Of a stretch of 8,030 bases of DNA, positions 6,001-8,030 are shown piece after piece. Both the position numbers and the translations under genes were made by a program. This DNA is from Elusimicrobiota bacterium (GTDB lineage: Bacteria; Elusimicrobiota; Elusimicrobia; 2-02-FULL-39-32). The notes below the pieces were generated by a model. The model searched no databases, was not told the origin of the DNA, and saw only the letters and a list, made by a program, of their open reading frames with translations. Numbering within the stretch: position 1 is the first letter of the stretch; the number at the start of each line of letters is the position of its first letter. The DNA is taken from NCBI GenBank assembly GCA_023249835.1, contig JAHFBY010000060.1, forward strand, positions 1-8,030, in the 5' to 3' direction.

Positions 6001-8030
6001 TTGTCATAAAATCCATTCGAGTTCCGCTCACGCTTACGCGCGAACTTGAATATCCCGTTGATTGGGGCGAACTTCTTCCTGAACTTGACCTTGATAAGGA
6101 GGAGGAACTCTGCGCATCTAACGCCTCGTCTGCGCTCTGCGCTGCCCCGCTACCGCCAACTTCGTCTGCTATTTTGGAGGCTCGAGCAGATAGTGATTTA
6201 GCCGCGTCATCGCTCATGGTTTTAACCAGGCTTTTAACGTTTACTTTTGCTACCCAACCGGAAAACTCCTTAACCCCCGTACTTTTAACCGCGGAACTAA
6301 CCGCTTGTTTAACTGCTTTTTCAACGGACGATTCCAACAGTTTAGCGGTCCCGCTTTTTATTCCTTGACTGGAAATTTCTTTAGTCGCGGCAATGATCGC
6401 TGACTTAGCGACTTCTCTAAGAAACTCGTTGCCGCCTTTTTTAATGAGTTCTTCTCCGCCCGCTTTGGCTGCCGCAAGCGCTGCTTCTTTGGCTGCCGCT
6501 TCCACTGCCTTGGCAGCAACTTTACCTCCGGCTGCTCCTGCTCCGCCAAACACGCTCGTGCCAATAGAAAGCGCCACCATGACAAAATTAATGACATGCG
6601 TCATGGCCGAGGCGCCCTTCTTAGTGTCGTCTATCCAAGCGAAAGTGGAAAACATAACGCCAATCGCGGCCATGAACGCGCCCACAGCGGCAGGCGCTCC
6701 GGCGCCGGCGGTTAAAACAACAAAAGCCGCGGTAGCCGCGGCCAACACTGCTGCGGCGATAAGATCAGTGACGTGGGCGGATCCGAACTTTAGCCAGTCC
6801 GTGCCGCCCTTAATTTTCTTTTGCGATTTTACTTCAACGGTTCCTTTCAACAGTTTTTCTTGGTCATATTCATTTTCAAATTCGCTTTCCGAACCGTCTT
6901 CTGTCCAGCTTGTCCCGCCGCCTTTGGCGCCGGACAAAATTCCGGAATCGTTGTAACTCAAGACTTCCCAAGAACTGCCGCCGCCCAGCTTTTTTTCAAT
7001 GCCGTAGATATTTTTGCTGTAGTTTACAACGGTTGTATCGGTTCGCCGTTCCGTGATCGTGCCCGCAGAGTTAATGAGAAAACTAACGCGCAGTTCGCCT
7101 TCGCTGCTGGTACGGTTAGGCCCTTCGGTAAGGAAACTGCCTTCCCCGTAAGTTTTGCCGTTAGCGCTGCCATATTTGCCGCCGTCTTGAACCAGGACTC
7201 CGTTTTCGTTATAGGCGAAATGCGTTACCATTGTTTGCCGGGTCCTTGTAGCATCGGTGTAATGGCTAATGTGCCCCCCATAAAAGAGGTCGCCAAAAAG
7301 AAGTTTTCCCAGGGCAATAAACGTGATTGAAAACGCTGATCCCAGTTCGTAGAGCGCAATGGCCACAAGCGCGAAAGGTAAAATTATGGGCGCAAACCAA
7401 ATCAGCGCTAACCCAATACTGAACTTACCTAAATTTTCCCAACTGGAAAACGGGTTAGCGGTAATGCCCGAAGCATATTTCCAAAACAGTTCGCCCATAC
7501 CTTTAGACATGCCGGCGATCACTAGCCCGACAGTTTTAAAGAAGTTGCCGATCATCACGAATAGTCCAACGGGGTTAGAAGTTATGAGCTGGACGGCGCT
7601 AGTGGAAAATTCTTTAAAAGACAGCAGCCCGCTTAACATATTTTCAGGGCCAATCAGCCCTGTTACTATGAGCAGGATCGCGACCGGAAGAGCGATCGTC
7701 AATAAGCAAATTCCAAGCGCTATTAGAGTTAACCTGCCAATATCCTGCCAATTGCCGGCCAGCGCACCTTTGCCCAAGCTCACTATTGGTTTCCAAATTA
7801 AGGAACCGCAACTCTCGTGACTTTGTAAACTTTCGCTGTTAAAATATTCGCCTTTAACCGACTCTTTAAATATTCCGTTCACCGCAACATAAAGTGAAAT
7901 AGAGGCGCTGTTGGACTTGTCGTTATCTTTCCCAACATTGCCCAGGGACAAGGTTACCGAAACGACTTCGTTTTGGGAACCCCAATTTTGGATGTTTAAC
8001 TGATCTTTAATCCTATTTTTTTCATCTTGG
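1..8030 (-). CDS. Internal fragment of a giant multidomain membrane protein with an embedded SecA-like ATPase (both ends open)
   Basis: One minus-strand frame runs through the whole window, 2,676 complete codons without a stop, and continues past both edges. The real protein is therefore longer than 2,676 residues; no start codon or ribosome binding site can be assigned. The translation behaves as protein throughout: hydrophobic segments, amphipathic helices, Ser-rich and Gly-rich linkers, and a complete set of DEAD-motor motifs in the right order. In gene order it has a beta-rich piece, membrane cluster 1, beta repeats, an Ala-rich hydrophobic block, a Ser-rich linker, membrane region 2, a helical arm, a SecA-like motor and an uncharacterised helical tail. 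I count only three cysteines (residues 74, 108, 2568). The architecture matches what has been described for giant genes of Omnitrophota: numerous membrane regions plus a divergent SecA DEAD domain. Function is not established; adhesion to or attack on other cells, and self-export, are hypotheses. Ordinary SecA (about 800-900 residues) is excluded because the frame is far longer and membrane-rich. Confidence 0.95.
2..1159 (-). other. Unrecognised helical region downstream of the motor (residues ~2291-2676)
   Basis: This region follows the part that matches the SecA helical scaffold and continues off the left edge. It is mostly charged helix (EDLQRSAVDILRTLAKDLAQ, FIKELEEKLN) with a few ordered-looking stretches such as GDLTYRGQVFVTNLMQIMRG and YVPRMEAAYNIAEFLLAQGM near the end. 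It lacks the cysteine/histidine zinc-binding tail that ends many SecA proteins; its only cysteine is residue 2568. The first part may still belong to a SecA-like scaffold or wing; the remainder is of unknown function. Confidence 0.5.
1382..1441 (-). other. Motif VI with arginine fingers of the SecA-like domain
   Basis: Residues 2197-2216 hold QAYGRIKR, then HKNETGSRTVYM. SecA has QLRGRxGRQGDxGSSRFYLS at this position. The glutamine, the first Gly-Arg, the second arginine (R2204), the Gly-Ser pair and the aromatic at the end are kept, while the central glycine of GRxGR is lysine. Motif V (GRD, 2168-2170) lies about 30 residues upstream. Confidence 0.87.
1994..2008 (-). other. Motif III (GMSGT) of the SecA-like domain
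   Basis: Residues 2008-2012 read GMSGT, preceded by KIV and followed by LSDLNAMSALYGMKV. This closely parallels the SecA motif III neighbourhood, where GMTGT is followed by an acidic helix and an IYxL segment. It is one of the most SecA-specific points in the window. Confidence 0.88.
2030..2602 (-). other. Divergent region at the position of the SecA crosslinking domain (residues 1810-2000)
   Basis: In SecA the preprotein crosslinking domain (PPXD) is inserted between Walker B and motif III, and here about 215 residues separate those motifs, similar to SecA. The sequence is not recognisable as a PPXD by eye. It is mostly charged and helical, with a predicted turn-rich stretch near 1915-1930, and carries a moderately hydrophobic patch at 1951-1968 (AFVGETILSLATLGFY), likely an amphipathic helix rather than a membrane span because of the internal glutamate. 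By position it is the best candidate for the substrate-contacting element of this motor. This rests on position, not homology. Confidence 0.5.
2645..2656 (-). other. Walker B (motif II, DEVH) of the SecA-like domain
   Basis: Residues 1792-1795 read DEVH after a hydrophobic strand (TLVL). D1792 would position magnesium and E1793 would be the catalytic base. Canonical SecA has DEVD; the final histidine is of the DExH kind. It lies about 159 residues after Walker A, against roughly 100 in E. coli SecA, so there is an insertion between them. Confidence 0.88.
3128..3142 (-). other. Walker A (motif I) of the SecA-like domain
   Basis: This site encodes GGGKT (residues 1630-1634), preceded by HRDV and followed by a hydrophobic helix. 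It aligns with the GEGKT P-loop of SecA; K1633 would contact the ATP phosphates and T1634 the magnesium ion. SecA's invariant glutamate is replaced by glycine here. Confidence 0.9.
3233..4762 (-). other. Charged helix-rich arm preceding the motor (residues ~1090-1599)
   Basis: From about residue 1090 the long hydrophobic segments stop and the chain becomes soluble. The first part (1090-1330) is mixed, with short strands such as GAALIEYKVSL and GVEVTLGKGKNSLTFKL. From about 1330 on it is almost continuous helix with heptad-like hydrophobic spacing, for example LLSKELKIKLEEAKLDQAAR and further Lys/Glu/Gln-rich stretches up to the motor. No domain family is recognised. By position it would be a cytoplasmic arm joining membrane region 2 to the SecA-like ATPase. 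Confidence 0.6.
4775..6019 (-). other. Membrane region 2 (residues ~671-1085)
   Basis: Hydrophobic segments occur at about 784-800 (ALVMAVISPIMGLM), 833-850 (ARDLFFGLALGMVFGLLAP), 955-966 (GLFGFFFAPIF), 977-1000 (KVLAKTITIVLAPIRGLFRI) and 1062-1083 (IVGAAKFQGATTIISAVSLL). Only the one near 833-850 looks like a classical span; the others are short, Gly/Ala-rich or broken by basic residues and could be amphipathic or re-entrant helices. The loops between them are rich in aromatic, Ser and Lys residues. No channel or transporter family is recognised. By position this region connects the outer-type segments with the motor arm. Confidence 0.6.
6020..6109 (-). other. Serine-rich low-complexity linker (residues 641-670)
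   Basis: About half of these 30 residues are serine, with scattered arginine, glycine and threonine (SSSSLSRSSSGRSSP, then SSSRVSVSG). It has no predicted fold and separates the Ala-rich region from the second membrane region. It could be a flexible hinge or a target for glycosylation or cleavage. Both TCN and AGY serine codons are used, so it is not a simple nucleotide repeat. Confidence 0.75.
6110..6544 (-). other. Ala/Lys/Glu-rich helical stretch (residues ~496-640)
   Basis: Right after the third Ala-rich span the chain becomes a long helix-former, for example KVAAKAVEAAAKEAALAAAK at 501-520, followed by EELIKKGGNEFLREVAKSAI and a run of short Lys/Ser/Val units to about residue 640. No catalytic motif is seen. 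It probably forms an extended helical stalk or coiled coil leading to the Ser-rich linker. The high GC of the Ala-rich part explains the long antisense open frames over it. Confidence 0.55.
6539..6778 (-). other. Ala/Gly-rich hydrophobic block, probable membrane hairpin plus third span (residues ~418-497)
   Basis: Three hydrophobic, small-residue-rich stretches occur at about 422-440, 446-465 and 479-495. The first two are separated only by a GAGAPAA turn, so they look like a tight helical hairpin; the third follows a short charged loop (DDTKKG). Alanine and glycine dominate, unlike the Leu/Ile-rich spans of cluster 1. Similar blocks are found in front of toxin regions of RHS and other polymorphic secreted proteins, where they are thought to insert in a target membrane; here that is inference. 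Confidence 0.6.
6875..7237 (-). other. Gly/Ser/Tyr-rich beta-repeat segment, YD/RHS-like (residues ~265-385)
   Basis: A loose hairpin motif recurs at 271-280 (FAYNENGVLV), 317-326 (FLINSAGTIT) and 357-365 (LSYNDSGIL), spaced 46 and 40 residues apart. This is the aromatic/Asn-x-x-Gly-hydrophobic pattern of YD/RHS-type beta repeats. A separate pair of GGG(S/T)SW units sits at 349-354 and 370-375, exactly 21 residues apart. Such repeats are usually on the outside of the membrane. The likeness to the YD family is by pattern only and the repeats are few. Confidence 0.45.
7304..7732 (-). other. Membrane cluster 1 (residues ~100-242)
   Basis: There is a strong hydrophobic segment at about 100-126 (LTLIALGICLLTIALPVAIL onward), a weaker one at about 154-171 (VGLFVMIGNFFKTVGLVI), a strong one at about 203-227 (FSIGLALIWFAPIILPFALV onward) and a shorter one at about 230-241. 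The two strong ones are credible membrane spans. The others may be re-entrant or amphipathic. Topology cannot be fixed from the fragment. Confidence 0.72.
7745..8029 (-). other. Beta-rich segment at the upstream edge (residues 1-95)
   Basis: The first residues in the window alternate hydrophobic and polar residues in the manner of beta strands: VVSVTLSLGNVG, then ASISLYVAVNG around 22-55, joined by a polar DNDKSNS loop. This resembles small immunoglobulin-like or CARDB-type extracytoplasmic modules, but it starts before the window and I cannot assign a family. Cysteine 74 is one of only three in the fragment. The segment directly precedes the first membrane cluster. Confidence 0.4.

Noticed and set aside
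6096..6105. AAGGAGGAGG on the plus strand, resembling a strong ribosome binding site
   Set aside because: It is the complement of serine codons in the Ser-rich linker, and no start codon with a credible frame follows at the right distance.
6393..6956. Plus-strand open frame of 187 codons, very rich in Ala, Ser and Pro
   Set aside because: It is antisense to the Ala/Gly-rich block. The high-GC GCN/GGN codons there suppress stops in the other strand. Its translation shows no motif and the minus frame explains the DNA.
6821..7330. Plus-strand open frame of 169 codons
   Set aside because: Antisense to the beta-repeat and membrane cluster 1 region, overlapping another plus-strand frame in a different phase. 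No recognisable protein features.

Overview
The window lies entirely inside one protein-coding gene on the minus strand. In the minus frame whose codons occupy plus positions 2-4, 5-7 ... 8027-8029, I read all 2,676 codons and found no stop. The frame is still open at both edges, so neither the start codon nor the stop codon is in the window. Residue numbers below count from the upstream (right-hand) edge; residue k occupies plus positions 8030-3k to 8032-3k. There is no intergenic space, so I see no promoter, terminator, ribosome binding site, RNA gene, IS element or CRISPR array. The shorter open frames on both strands are shadows of this gene.

Layout in gene order (right to left): a short beta-rich segment (1-95); a first membrane cluster (about 100-242); a Gly/Ser/Tyr-rich beta-repeat segment (about 265-385); an Ala/Gly-rich three-segment hydrophobic block (about 420-497) running into a long Ala/Lys helical stretch (to about 640); a Ser-rich linker (641-670); a second hydrophobic region (about 671-1085); a long soluble, charged, helix-rich region (about 1090-1600); a divergent SecA-type DEAD motor ATPase (about 1600-2290); and an unrecognised, mostly helical region (2290-2676) running off the left edge. 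The SecA assignment rests on the ordered series Walker A (GGGKT), motif Ia (VKDMVEARK), Walker B (DEVH), motif III (GMSGT), motif V (STGRD) and motif VI (QAYGRIKR...GS), each in SecA-like context.

Organism: a very long open frame combining many membrane segments with a divergent SecA/DEAD domain is the architecture reported for 'giant genes' of Omnitrophota (formerly OP3), ultra-small bacteria of the PVC group thought to be predatory or episymbiotic. I infer that, or a similar uncultivated lineage, from architecture alone; no taxonomic marker is present.

How the parts may work together (inference): membrane-embedded and probably extracytoplasmic repeat segments are joined through a helical arm to an ATP-driven, SecA-like translocation motor in the same chain. 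The polypeptide could therefore carry its own export engine or a motor for moving a substrate through its membrane domains. The role in attachment or predation proposed for such genes is not shown by this window itself.
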